Shown here: positions 35,098 through 43,144 of the stretch, piece by piece
Layout of the letters: the number at the start of each line of letters is the position of its first letter
Position numbering within the stretch: the stretch's first letter is position 1
Assembly (NCBI GenBank): GCA_030066655.1
Contig: JASJBE010000015.1
Span: 1-43,572 of the forward strand
Source of the DNA: Woeseiaceae bacterium
GTDB lineage: Bacteria; Pseudomonadota; Gammaproteobacteria; Steroidobacterales; Woeseiaceae
Direction of reading: 5' to 3'
DNA: 43,572 nt
Notes under the pieces: model-generated
The model's input: only the letters and a program-made list of their open reading frames with translations
What the model was told of the DNA's origin: nothing
Databases searched by the model: none
Position numbers and translations under genes: made by a program

Positions 35098-36120
35098 TCA
35101 GCCGCCGTCTACGATGTCACTGGCAACGGCGACCGCCGCTTCGATGATCACTGCGGCGATGTCTTCCATTTCCTCGGTTACCCCGCGTGTGTGCATCCAG
35201 CCCAGGTAGGTAAACAAGCGCGCCATGATGAAAAACGGCAGGTATGCGAGATCCTCGTCCGGAAGTTCGTGCTCGGATCGATAGCCCTCGACATAGGCGC
35301 CCAGCGCCTCATCGAAATGTGGCTCTCCCAACAGAACGAACAGCGAGGTCGCAAGCTCGAACATGAACCAGCCGTATCCTGCATCGTCGAAGTCGATCAG
35401 CTGGGGATTATCTCCTTCGATTACGACGTTCTCAGGAAGAAAATCGGCGTGGATAAGCCCGTAGTTTCGTTCCGACCGGCCGAACTCGATAAGCTGGGCG
35501 CGAATGATCTCTCTCGCCTCCGCGATCAGCCCACGCTCTTCGCCGGTCAGTCTTTCGTTCTCCCAGAAACGCCCCCAGACCGGCTGCTCGCCAACGAGCC
35601 CTTCGACGTCCCAGTGATGCCGGGTAAACCCTTCCGGTACAGCCCATTCGCTCGAGAAGCGGTGCAGGCGACCAGCGAGCTTTCCTAGCTTTCGATAGTT
35701 GACCGCAATGTCGTTGGCGCTGGCTTCGATGCCTTCTTCGATCGTGCCCATAGCTTCGCCGTCGATCCATGCGAGCAGATCAACTTGCCTTGGCTCGGGG
35801 ACCGACGCGATGGAAACCGTGTCGAAGAGCTCGCCGGTCAGGGTTGGCTGGACGGCGGGGGTACTGATGCCCGCTGCGTCCAGCGCAGCCATCCACTGCA
35901 ATTCTGATCTCAGCTCGGCGTCGCTGTGATAGCCGGCGCGGTGGATGCGTAAGGCGAATTTCTCACCTCCCGGCTGCTCCACACCGAATACCGCGTTTTC
36001 ACGCATCTTGATGAGTGTGAGTTTCGCCTCATTGATGCCCCAGCGATGCAGTGCCGCCCCGGCCAGCAGCTCGTATGCCCTGCCCTGGTCCGCGGACGAT
36101 AGTGAGTAGAAATCGTTCAT
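35098..36120 (-). CDS. APH-fold small-molecule kinase (homoserine kinase-II/SrkA-like)
   Basis: A 340-residue phosphotransferase of the aminoglycoside phosphotransferase/choline kinase superfamily. The Brenner catalytic loop is LIHADFLPENVVI (His224, Asp226, Asn231), and LIDFDDAG (241-248) carries the metal Asp. ATP-lobe features are ENAVFGV and KFALRIHRAGYHS. This family phosphorylates hydroxyl groups of small molecules (homoserine, choline, ethanolamine, hydroxylysine, protein Ser/Thr). It lies 8 bp after the TonB-receptor gene and directly abuts the amidohydrolase, so it probably acts in the same pathway. In animals, related kinases pair with class III PLP phospho-lyases; here such an enzyme is encoded at 40422. 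The substrate is not shown by sequence. Confidence 0.9.
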   Translation of the reverse strand: MNDFYSLSSADQGRAYELLAGAALHRWGINEAKLTLIKMRENAVFGVEQPGGEKFALRIHRAGYHSDAELRSELQWMAALDAAGISTPAVQPTLTGELFDTVSIASVPEPRQVDLLAWIDGEAMGTIEEGIEASANDIAVNYRKLGKLAGRLHRFSSEWAVPEGFTRHHWDVEGLVGEQPVWGRFWENERLTGEERGLIAEAREIIRAQLIEFGRSERNYGLIHADFLPENVVIEGDNPQLIDFDDAGYGWFMFELATSLFVLLGEPHFDEALGAYVEGYRSEHELPDEDLAYLPFFIMARLFTYLGWMHTRGVTEEMEDIAAVIIEAAVAVASDIVDGG

Positions 36121-36128
36121 CGTATCGC

Positions 36129-38531
36129 CTAGAACCAGTTGTATTCGAAGCTGACGCCGTAGGTCCTCACCTTGCCGGCCATACCGAACGTCATATCGTT
36201 GCCCCAGTTCTTGCTGGGTTGGTAGAACTCGTCTCCGATGTTCTTACCCCACAAGGCGAGAGCCCACCTGGCATCGTCGCTCATCAACGTGATGCGCCCA
36301 TTCACTACGAACCAGTCCTCGGCGATCATGTCCTCGTAGACCACGAGGTCGCCGGCGTCGCCCAGGATCGTTGAGTACTTGTCGGAGTAGTTGAAGTCCG
36401 TCGCGAAACGGAGCGTCATTTTGTTCGCCAAGTCCACGGTGTACGCAACTACGCCGCTGTACTGCAGATCGGGGGTCTGCGCCAGCTCGCGGCCCGCGAG
36501 GTCTTCGCCATAGAAATCCGTGTACTCGATGACTTCACTGTCGAGGAACATTGCCGCAAGACGGATTTCCAAAGCGTCAGTCGGGAGCCAGTTCCATTCC
36601 AGTTCGAGCCCCTGAACTTCGGACTTCGGTACATTCGTCAGTCGAACCAGTGGGCCGAAGAGCGTGTCGACGCTGTCGTATGCCTGCTTGTCATCGTAAT
36701 CGTAGAAGAACGCGGCACCATTGAGCTGCATGGCTCCGTCGGCCAGCGTGGCCTTTGTCCCGAGCTCGTAGGCCAACAGTGTCTCTTCCTTGTAGGCGGT
36801 CATTGCGCTCCAGTCGTTTACCGGCGACCCGTTGTAACCGCCCGACTTGAAACCGGAGCTGATACTCACGTAGACGAGCACGTCGTCGCGCGCAAACCAG
36901 TCGAGACCGGCCTTTCCGGAGAAGTTGTCGGTCTGGATTTCTTCGCGGAACAGCGGATTGTCGATCTCGCCCGTCGCCGGATTTACGGCAGAGCCGTCGA
37001 TAGACAGGCACTCGTTCGGTTCGAACGGAACGAATCCGGGCTGGCTCAACAGGAAGACGTTGTTGTACAGCCAGGCAATATCACCGCCGTGATCATGGGT
37101 ACAACCAACCCACTCACGAGTCTCATCCGTGTATCGAGCGCCCAGTGTGAGGCGGAAACCATCACCGAACTCGAACTCGGCGTGTCCGAACACACCCAAC
37201 GCGTCGGTTTCCTGCTCGTACGCCGTTCTGAACGCATTGAACCCCAGTCCACCGCCACCGGCACCCGTGTTCGAGACGTCGCCGATGAACTCATCGTCTA
37301 CCGTGTCACTGGAGAGGTAGATACCACCGACCCAGGTCACGCTGCCACCGCCGTTGTAGCTGAGGCGCAGCTCCTGGCTCACGCCGTCAATGTCGCTCTC
37401 CATGAAGCTGTCCCACATGGCGAGCGGGGTGCCGTCCCAATCCTGGTCCTCGCTGCGCTCGAAGCGGCGGTATCCCGTGATCGACGTCAGGCCGTAAGCT
37501 TCGTTGATATCCCAGTTGATCGTGAGTCCGACGCCTGAGTTCGTGTTGTCGCGAACCGGACGTGTACCCCAGTCAGCCAGGGACGCGTCCTTGCTTGTCG
37601 GCGCGTATTGCAGGACATCGGCGAACCCGGCGAAGTTCGGATCCAGCGGAAGTTCTGCGAGGAATGCCAGGACAGGATACAGCGTCGGGTTGTTCGTCGT
37701 GGCGACCCCGGGCTGGAAATTGACGGGGACGGCGGCACTGGTCAATTCCTGCACGAATGCGGCCTGGCCGTCCGAACGGTCGCGATTTCCGTTGACGTTC
37801 AGCGTGACGTCTACGGTGTTCGATGGCGTCCATCGCAACAATAGGCGCGCGCCGACCTCGTCGATTTCACCCAGCTTGTCGCCCGGGCGCGAAACGCTTT
37901 CCTGCCAGCCTTCGCCCTGCTGTGTCGAGGTGACGGCCAATCTCGCAGAGAGCTGATCGCCAAGCCCGCCACTGACGAACGCGTCGGTGCGAAAATACTC
38001 GAAATTGCCGGCATCCAGCGTAACTCCGGCTTCGAATTCCTGAGTCGGCTTCTTGCTGATGATATTGATAGCGCCGCCCGTGTTATTGCGACCGTAGAGA
38101 TCGCCCTGCGGGCCCTTCAGCACCTCGATTCGTTCCACGTCGAACATGACACCCTGCGTCATGACCGGATACGGCAGCGCAACATCGTCTAAGTAGACGC
38201 CCACTGTCGAGTTGCTGCCGATGCTGTAGTCGTCGAAGCCGACGCCCCTGATCGTGTAGATCGGGATGCCAGACGGCTGAGTTTCAGTGATTACAAACCC
38301 TGGCGTGATATTGGCCATTTCCGTCGCATCGACAATACCCATTTCGGCCATCTGATCGCCGGTTATGGCCGAGATGCTGATGCCTACATCATTAAGGTTC
38401 TGCTCTCTGCGCTGTGCCGTCACCGTGACCTCGTCGAGCACGCTGTCCTGCGCGATTGCGAGATCCGCCGCCAGAAGTGACGTCAAAAGTACCGCCGCCA
38501 GACCTGCTGGCTGGTGTTTCTTGAGCTTCAT
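36129..38531 (-). CDS. TonB-dependent receptor
   Basis: An 800-residue outer-membrane TonB-dependent receptor. Signal peptide ends DLAIAQ; a TonB box-like segment (VLDEVTVTAQRREQNLNDVG) precedes the plug (ISAITGDQMAEMG, TRGVGFDDYSIGSNSTVGVYLDDV, IEVLKGPQGDLYGRNNTGGA). The barrel follows and ends FEYNWF with a terminal Phe. The ATG at 38531 has GGGGGG 3-8 nt upstream. The architecture is the sugar/vitamin/organic-ligand type seen in many marine proteobacteria, not clearly siderophore. It is first in a four-gene unit (receptor, kinase, amidohydrolase, acyl-CoA ligase), so its ligand is probably the compound the others break down. Upstream palindrome TCGAA/TTCGA (38546-38559) may be an operator. 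Confidence 0.95.
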   Translation of the reverse strand: MKLKKHQPAGLAAVLLTSLLAADLAIAQDSVLDEVTVTAQRREQNLNDVGISISAITGDQMAEMGIVDATEMANITPGFVITETQPSGIPIYTIRGVGFDDYSIGSNSTVGVYLDDVALPYPVMTQGVMFDVERIEVLKGPQGDLYGRNNTGGAINIISKKPTQEFEAGVTLDAGNFEYFRTDAFVSGGLGDQLSARLAVTSTQQGEGWQESVSRPGDKLGEIDEVGARLLLRWTPSNTVDVTLNVNGNRDRSDGQAAFVQELTSAAVPVNFQPGVATTNNPTLYPVLAFLAELPLDPNFAGFADVLQYAPTSKDASLADWGTRPVRDNTNSGVGLTINWDINEAYGLTSITGYRRFERSEDQDWDGTPLAMWDSFMESDIDGVSQELRLSYNGGGSVTWVGGIYLSSDTVDDEFIGDVSNTGAGGGGLGFNAFRTAYEQETDALGVFGHAEFEFGDGFRLTLGARYTDETREWVGCTHDHGGDIAWLYNNVFLLSQPGFVPFEPNECLSIDGSAVNPATGEIDNPLFREEIQTDNFSGKAGLDWFARDDVLVYVSISSGFKSGGYNGSPVNDWSAMTAYKEETLLAYELGTKATLADGAMQLNGAAFFYDYDDKQAYDSVDTLFGPLVRLTNVPKSEVQGLELEWNWLPTDALEIRLAAMFLDSEVIEYTDFYGEDLAGRELAQTPDLQYSGVVAYTVDLANKMTLRFATDFNYSDKYSTILGDAGDLVVYEDMIAEDWFVVNGRITLMSDDARWALALWGKNIGDEFYQPSKNWGNDMTFGMAGKVRTYGVSFEYNWF

Positions 38532-38545
38532 AATCCCCCCGGATT

Positions 38546-38559
38546 TCGAATATGTTCGA
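38546..38559. promoter_or_regulatory. Palindrome in the divergent TBDR/ALDH promoter region
   Basis: TCGAA (38546-38550) and TTCGA (38555-38559) form inverse arms around TATG. It lies 15-28 bp upstream of the TonB-receptor ATG, in the 129-bp AT-rich region shared with the aldehyde dehydrogenase gene. Position and symmetry fit a repressor operator, but short palindromes arise by chance. Confidence 0.3.
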
Positions 38560-38660
38560 GATTTAGGGCAGCATTACAGAAACTTTTCGGGTTTACAAGC
38601 GGAAAGTCGCAATTTTACCGCTTCATAATTGCTTAAAAACCATTTCTATTCTAAATTTAG

Positions 38661-40400
38661 ATGCACCAAACACGACTGATCGGCCATGTGATGACAAAGG
38701 ACGCTCTGGAACAGGCGATTCTCGACCTTCGTTCCAATAAGAATCAGTGGGCACGGGTAAGCGTCGCGGATCGAATCGACATCCTGACCCGAATTCGCAC
38801 CGCAACCGCCGACGCTGCCAGCGAATGGGCTGCTCTCGCTTGCAACGGCAAGCAAATACCTGCCGGGTCAGAACTCGAAGGCGAAGAATGGCTCTCGGGA
38901 CCGTACCCTCTCATCCTGGCCTGCACGGCACTTATCAGGACGTTGCGGGGCATACAGGAGAACTCAGTCGCGAACGAACTCTCTACACGCCAGGTGACGA
39001 ATGATCAGATTGCGGTTCGTGTTGTCCCTGGCGATATCTGGGACCGGCTGGTTCTCGGGGGCGTCACCGCTGACGTCTGGATGCAGCCAGGCGTCAGCGC
39101 TGCAAACCTGAGAGAGAACATCGCAACAACCTACGAGCAGCCGGACTGTTGTCGCCGAGGCAGCGTCTCGCTGGTGCTGGGCGCTGGGAACATCAACGCG
39201 ATTGCGCCCCTGGACTGCTTTCAAAAACTGTTTGTTGAACACTCCGTCGTAGCGCTCAAATTAAACCCTGCTAATGCGTATATGGAGCCCGTTCTTACAC
39301 GGTGTTTGCAGCCCTTGATCGATGCGAACGCGCTGAGAATTGTCACCGGTGGCAGCGACGTTGGCAGCAGTCCGTGCAATCACGAACTTGTCGATTCGAT
39401 ACATATTTCGGGCGCGGGACAAACGCACGACGCGATCGTCCGGGGCACCGGCGAAGAAGCGGCCCGAGAAAAGAAGGACGGGACGCCGTTGAATCCATGG
39501 CCGTTTACGTCTGAGCCCGGGGCTGTATGCCCGACAATCGTCGTACCGGGAGGCTGGAGTCGTCGCGACCTCAAGTACCAGGCGCAACAGGTTGCGACAC
39601 AAACACTGCACAACAGTGGATTCAACTGCGTTGCAACGAAAGTACTCGTTGTGCCGCGCAAGTGGAATCAGTGTGATGAGTTCCTCGAAGCGCTGCGAGC
39701 GGAGTTTCGGAACTCACCGGGCCGGCCGCTACACTACCCGGGTTCTGGAAACAGGATAGATGAAGTGCCTGGCGGCTATCCGGGCGCTGATGAATTCTCG
39801 GTCAGCGACGATTGCCGCCGGGTTCTGACCGAGGTTGATAGCAGAGACTGCGGTCTGGATCCGGAGCGAGAAGAAATATACGTGCCCGCGCTCGCCATCA
39901 AGTACATCGATGCACCCGATACGGAGAAGTACCTGCGCGCGGCGATCGGATACTGCAATGAAGAGCTTCATGGCACGCTCGGCGCGAACATCGTTATACA
40001 TCCGTCGACGAAGAAACTTCTGGGCTCGAACTGGAACGAAATGCTCGCATCGCTCCAGTACGGATGCATTGCCATAAACACCTGGACCGGGCTGGGGTTC
40101 CTGCTTGTCACGACGCCCTGGGGCGCGTACCCCGGGCACACTTTGGACGACGTGCAGAGTGTAATCGGTTTTGTTCAAATCACTTATATGTTGAACAAAG
40201 TCGAGAAGACTGTCATTGAGGCGCCGTTTCGTCCGTTTACGCGGAGTTTTTTCAGCACGCGGTCTGCGTCGCTCCCGAAGCCTCCCTGGTTCGTGGCCCA
40301 CAAGCGGGCGGCGAACCTTCGCAAGCTGCTGTCGCAATTTCAGGCACGTCGAAGCCTGCTGCGGGTGCCCAGGATCTTCGTAAACGCGTTGTCAGGCTGA
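38661..40400 (+). CDS. Aldehyde dehydrogenase family protein
   Basis: A 579-residue protein of the aldehyde dehydrogenase superfamily, longer than the usual 480-500. The catalytic Cys323 lies in SGFNCVATKVLVV; Glu285 in TSEPGAVCP is the likely general base, and Lys200 and Asn179 (GAGNINAIAPLD) correspond to the NAD-binding and catalytic positions. The segment VDSIHISGAGQTHDAIV is typical of the family branch. Expected reaction: NAD(P)-dependent oxidation of an aldehyde to an acid. No strong ribosome-binding site precedes 38661; an ATG at 38691 is an alternative. It is divergent from the TonB receptor and lies 21 bp before the class III PLP enzyme, which could generate its aldehyde substrate. 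Confidence 0.9.
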   Translation: MHQTRLIGHVMTKDALEQAILDLRSNKNQWARVSVADRIDILTRIRTATADAASEWAALACNGKQIPAGSELEGEEWLSGPYPLILACTALIRTLRGIQENSVANELSTRQVTNDQIAVRVVPGDIWDRLVLGGVTADVWMQPGVSAANLRENIATTYEQPDCCRRGSVSLVLGAGNINAIAPLDCFQKLFVEHSVVALKLNPANAYMEPVLTRCLQPLIDANALRIVTGGSDVGSSPCNHELVDSIHISGAGQTHDAIVRGTGEEAAREKKDGTPLNPWPFTSEPGAVCPTIVVPGGWSRRDLKYQAQQVATQTLHNSGFNCVATKVLVVPRKWNQCDEFLEALRAEFRNSPGRPLHYPGSGNRIDEVPGGYPGADEFSVSDDCRRVLTEVDSRDCGLDPEREEIYVPALAIKYIDAPDTEKYLRAAIGYCNEELHGTLGANIVIHPSTKKLLGSNWNEMLASLQYGCIAINTWTGLGFLLVTTPWGAYPGHTLDDVQSVIGFVQITYMLNKVEKTVIEAPFRPFTRSFFSTRSASLPKPPWFVAHKRAANLRKLLSQFQARRSLLRVPRIFVNALSG

Positions 40401-40421
40401 CTGCCCGCAAGGACGACTCCA

Positions 40422-41795
40422 ATGACCGGCTCCTCAGACTCCGACACCAAGGGCTTCGAAAGACTGGGCCACGTCAATTTCAGCGGTCAATACGACACCG
40501 ATGCAGTGGACAATGCCGAGCTGATTGAACGCCGGAACAAGTATTTCGCCGGAAGTTTCCTGTTCTTTCACAACCCCGTTCACCTGGTACGAGGAGAGGG
40601 TGTCTGGCTGTACGACGATCAAGGGAGGAAATACCTGGATGCGTACAACAACATTCCGAACGTAGGCCACTGCCACCCCAGGGTCGTCGACGCCATTTGC
40701 GCACAGGCCAGGCAACTCAATACACACACCCGTTACCTCCACGAGAACATCATCAACCTTGCAGAGCGAATTGCGGGCACGACACCCCAAGGGCTGGACG
40801 TGTCGTTGTTCGCGTGCAGCGGGACCGAGGCCTGTGAGCTCTCCCTGCGGCTGGCCCGGCAGGTCACCGGCAATTCCGGGATTATCGTGATGGAAAGCTC
40901 CTACCACGGTAATTCCAAACTTGTCGGGGAAATGTCGACAATCACGTACGCGCCGGACGCCCGGCCAACCTGGATCGCGACTGTCGAACCGCCCAATGCG
41001 TATCAGGGACCCTTTCGCGACGGAGATGGCGATCTTTCCTGCAGGTACGCTGACCTGGTCGACGACGCTATTTCGCAGTTGCAAGACAGCGGTCATGGCG
41101 TCGCAGCATTCGTCTGCGATGCGATTTTCGATTCGCAAGGTACGCTCGAGGCCCCGAAGGACTATTTCAAACTCGTCTACGAGAAAGTCCGGGCGGCTGG
41201 TGGTCTGTGTATTGCGGACGAGGTCCAGGCGGGTTTCGGCCGTACAGGCAAATACTGGGGATTCGAACACTACGATGTCGTGCCCGACATTTTGTTCGCT
41301 GGCAAGCCGATGGGCAACGGTCATCCGACGTCCCTCGTCACAACGCGACGCGACATAGCCGACAAGTGGGCAGAAAACGATGCCTACTTCAATACTTTTG
41401 GCGGCAATCCCGTCAGCGCGGCCGCAGCAGATGCCATGATGGCCGTCATGGAGGACGAGAATCTTGTCGAAAACTGCGCCGAAGTCGGAAGTTACCTGCG
41501 CGCGAGACTTGAAGCACTTGCCGACAGGCATACGATCATCGGCAATGTGCGCGGCCGCGGCCTCTTCCAGGGCATCGAACTCGTCAAAGACCGTGAAAGC
41601 CGCGAGCCGGCGCCTGAGGTGGCCGCCAGGATTCCTGACCGCATGAAGGACGAAGGTGTGTTAATCGGGCTTACCGGGCGTTATGGAAACGTGTTGAAGT
41701 TTCGTTTTTCGCTCGTCGCGACTCGAGAAAACGTCGATACACTGTTTGCCGCACTGGACAAGGTAATTCGCGATGCACCGAGGACGATGTCCTGA
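40422..41795 (+). CDS. Class III PLP enzyme (aminotransferase or phospho-lyase)
   Basis: A 457-residue class III PLP-dependent enzyme. Lys295 in LFAGKPMGNGHP forms the aldimine; Asp266 in IADEVQAGFGRTG pairs with the pyridine N; ACSGTEACELSLRLAR binds phosphate, and NTHTRYLHENIINLAERI is the segment also seen in AGXT2, ethanolamine-phosphate phospho-lyase and phosphohydroxylysine phospho-lyase. Those eukaryotic enzymes remove phosphate and ammonia from phospho-amines to give aldehydes. That chemistry would suit the nearby kinase (35098) and aldehyde dehydrogenase (directly upstream). An omega-amino acid transaminase is the main alternative; the discriminating residues cannot be checked here. 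Start at 40422; the gene overlaps the DNA glycosylase by 23 nt. Confidence 0.92.
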   Translation: MTGSSDSDTKGFERLGHVNFSGQYDTDAVDNAELIERRNKYFAGSFLFFHNPVHLVRGEGVWLYDDQGRKYLDAYNNIPNVGHCHPRVVDAICAQARQLNTHTRYLHENIINLAERIAGTTPQGLDVSLFACSGTEACELSLRLARQVTGNSGIIVMESSYHGNSKLVGEMSTITYAPDARPTWIATVEPPNAYQGPFRDGDGDLSCRYADLVDDAISQLQDSGHGVAAFVCDAIFDSQGTLEAPKDYFKLVYEKVRAAGGLCIADEVQAGFGRTGKYWGFEHYDVVPDILFAGKPMGNGHPTSLVTTRRDIADKWAENDAYFNTFGGNPVSAAAADAMMAVMEDENLVENCAEVGSYLRARLEALADRHTIIGNVRGRGLFQGIELVKDRESREPAPEVAARIPDRMKDEGVLIGLTGRYGNVLKFRFSLVATRENVDTLFAALDKVIRDAPRTMS

Positions 41796-42414
41796 TTTGA
41801 GCTCGATTTCGCACTCACCCACGCACGCACCCGCGGAAAGGCTCCCGGCAGATTTCTACTTGCGCGATGCCGTCGAAGTCGCCCGCGATCTTCTTGGCAA
41901 GGTTCTCTGTTCGCATTTCGACGGGCAATTGACCGAGGCCGTGATCACCGAAACGGAGGCTTACGCCGGCACCGGGGATCGTGCCAGCCATGCCTTCGGT
42001 GGCCGCCGCACGGCGAGGACCGAGCCGATGTACCGCGAGGGCGGCGTTGCTTACATCTATCTCTGCTACGGCATCCATCACCTGTTCAACGTCGTGACTG
42101 GCAAGCGAGACGATCCTCAAGCCGTATTGCTTCGCGCGGGTGAACCTCTGCGAGGCATCGATGAAATGCGAGTGCGGCGCAACAAAACAGCTGGCAAGTC
42201 GAAGCTGATGGCGGGGCCCGGATCGCTGTCGCAGGCCTTGGGCATTCACACGAAGCTCAGTGGTGTAAGCCTCTTTGGCGACGAATTGTGGATTGAAGAT
42301 CACCAGCTCGTCGTGACTGACGAGGACATCGTCGTCGGCCCACGAATCGGCATCGACTACGCTGGCGACGACGCGGCGAGACCGTATCGATTCGTCCTTA
42401 CGAGTATGCCGTAG
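41773..42414 (+). CDS. mpg: DNA-3-methyladenine glycosylase (AAG/MPG family)
   Basis: A base-excision repair glycosylase that removes alkylated purines such as 3-methyladenine. The family signature is intact: LPADFYLRDAVEVARDLLGK, ITETEAYAGTGDRASHAFGG (with the catalytic Glu in the TEAY context), YREGGVAYIYLCYGIHHLFN, LLRAGEPL, and LMAGPGSLSQALGI. Length (about 205-213) matches bacterial members. The ATG at 41773 lies inside the end of the PLP-enzyme gene; a TTG at 41797, 2 bp after that gene's stop, is an equally possible start because the first eight residues are not conserved. Placement in the catabolic unit is probably coincidental. Confidence 0.95.
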   Translation: MHRGRCPDLSSISHSPTHAPAERLPADFYLRDAVEVARDLLGKVLCSHFDGQLTEAVITETEAYAGTGDRASHAFGGRRTARTEPMYREGGVAYIYLCYGIHHLFNVVTGKRDDPQAVLLRAGEPLRGIDEMRVRRNKTAGKSKLMAGPGSLSQALGIHTKLSGVSLFGDELWIEDHQLVVTDEDIVVGPRIGIDYAGDDAARPYRFVLTSMP

Positions 42415-42513
42415 GAATGGCTACTCGTCCCATAGAGTTCCCTGTTTCCGCACATAAAGCACTGACTTGTCGCGATCATGCCGATTCCAATGGGGCAATA
42501 GTCCTGCCGAAAA

Positions 42514-42542
42514 CTTGACGTTTCTTGACATTGCTTGATAGT
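42514..42542 (+). promoter_or_regulatory. Promoter with three phased CTTGA repeats
   Basis: CTTGAC, CTTGAC and CTTGAT occur at 42514, 42524 and 42534, exactly 10 bp (one DNA turn) apart. The first contains a -35-like TTGACG (42515-42520), and a -10-like GATAGT (42537-42542) follows 16 bp later, so the repeats fill the promoter. The antitoxin ATG at 42552 is 10 nt further on. Evenly phased short direct repeats in the promoter are typical operators for ribbon-helix-helix antitoxins, which autoregulate. Confidence 0.55.
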
Positions 42543-42551
42543 GTGAGCCTT

Positions 42552-42764
42552 ATGCCCAGCATCAAGATAAGTTCCAAAGTCGAACAAGCCGAATGGAAGG
42601 CACTGCAGGATCTCGCCAAGGAGTCCCATCAGAGCATTTCCGGCCTGCTCACTGAGGCAATCAGCGATTACGTACGTAAACGCCGATTGCGTCCTGCTGT
42701 AATGGATCACCTCGAAGACGCGATGCAGGAGAACGAAGAGCTGGGCCACCGACTTGCCCGATAG
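42552..42764 (+). CDS. Ribbon-helix-helix antitoxin
   Basis: A 70-residue protein beginning MPSIKISSKVEQAEWKAL, with an RHH DNA-binding fold (beta strand IKISSKV, then LQDLAKESHQSISGLLTEAI). The C-terminal part (YVRKRRLRPAVMDHLEDAM) is charged and helical, as antitoxin parts that wrap the toxin are. ATG at 42552 is used; a TTG at 42525 lies in the promoter repeats and is unlikely. It overlaps the toxin start by 11 nt, the standard antitoxin-first order. It should neutralise the Doc-like toxin and repress its own promoter. Confidence 0.85.
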   Translation: MPSIKISSKVEQAEWKALQDLAKESHQSISGLLTEAISDYVRKRRLRPAVMDHLEDAMQENEELGHRLAR

Positions 42765-43140
42765 CGCAGTTCAATTCCTGTCGCTTGATGAAGTGCTCGC
42801 GATTCAGGAGCGACTGATCGAGCGATTTGGCGGCGACCACGGTATTCGCGATCAGGGCCTCCTGGAAAGTGCCCTCTTTCGCCCGCAGACCGGTTACTAC
42901 ACACATATCGAAGAGATGGCGGCAGCGATGTTCGAGTCCCTGCTAATCAATCGCGCCTTCGTGGATGGCAATAAGAGAGTCGCTTTCTTCGCCACCGACG
43001 TATTTCTGCGTCTGAACGGTTGGAAGCTTGTCCTCACTGCCGACGAAGGCGAACAGTTTATCGTCGGCATGCTCGAAGCCAACGACTGTTCGTTTGAAAA
43101 GATTCTTCCCTGGATTCGCGAACACATAGTCAAAAAGTAG
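42754..43140 (+). CDS. Doc/Fic-family toxin with altered motif
   Basis: A 128-residue Fic-fold protein of the death-on-curing (Doc) type. N-terminal FLSLDEVLAIQERLIERFGG and GIRDQGLLESALFRPQ match the family; the Fic motif region reads INRAFVDGNKRVAFFA. In Doc and Fic enzymes the motif is H-x-F-x-(D/N)-(A/G)-N-(K/G)-R; here Arg67 occupies the usual catalytic His, while Phe, Asp, Asn, Lys and Arg remain. Doc phosphorylates EF-Tu and Fic enzymes AMPylate. Loss of His would normally weaken both, so the toxin may be attenuated or use a different chemistry. TTG at 42754 overlaps the antitoxin stop. Identification as a toxin-antitoxin pair is solid; activity is uncertain. Confidence 0.82.
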   Translation: MPDSAVQFLSLDEVLAIQERLIERFGGDHGIRDQGLLESALFRPQTGYYTHIEEMAAAMFESLLINRAFVDGNKRVAFFATDVFLRLNGWKLVLTADEGEQFIVGMLEANDCSFEKILPWIREHIVKK

Positions 43141-43144
43141 CGGC

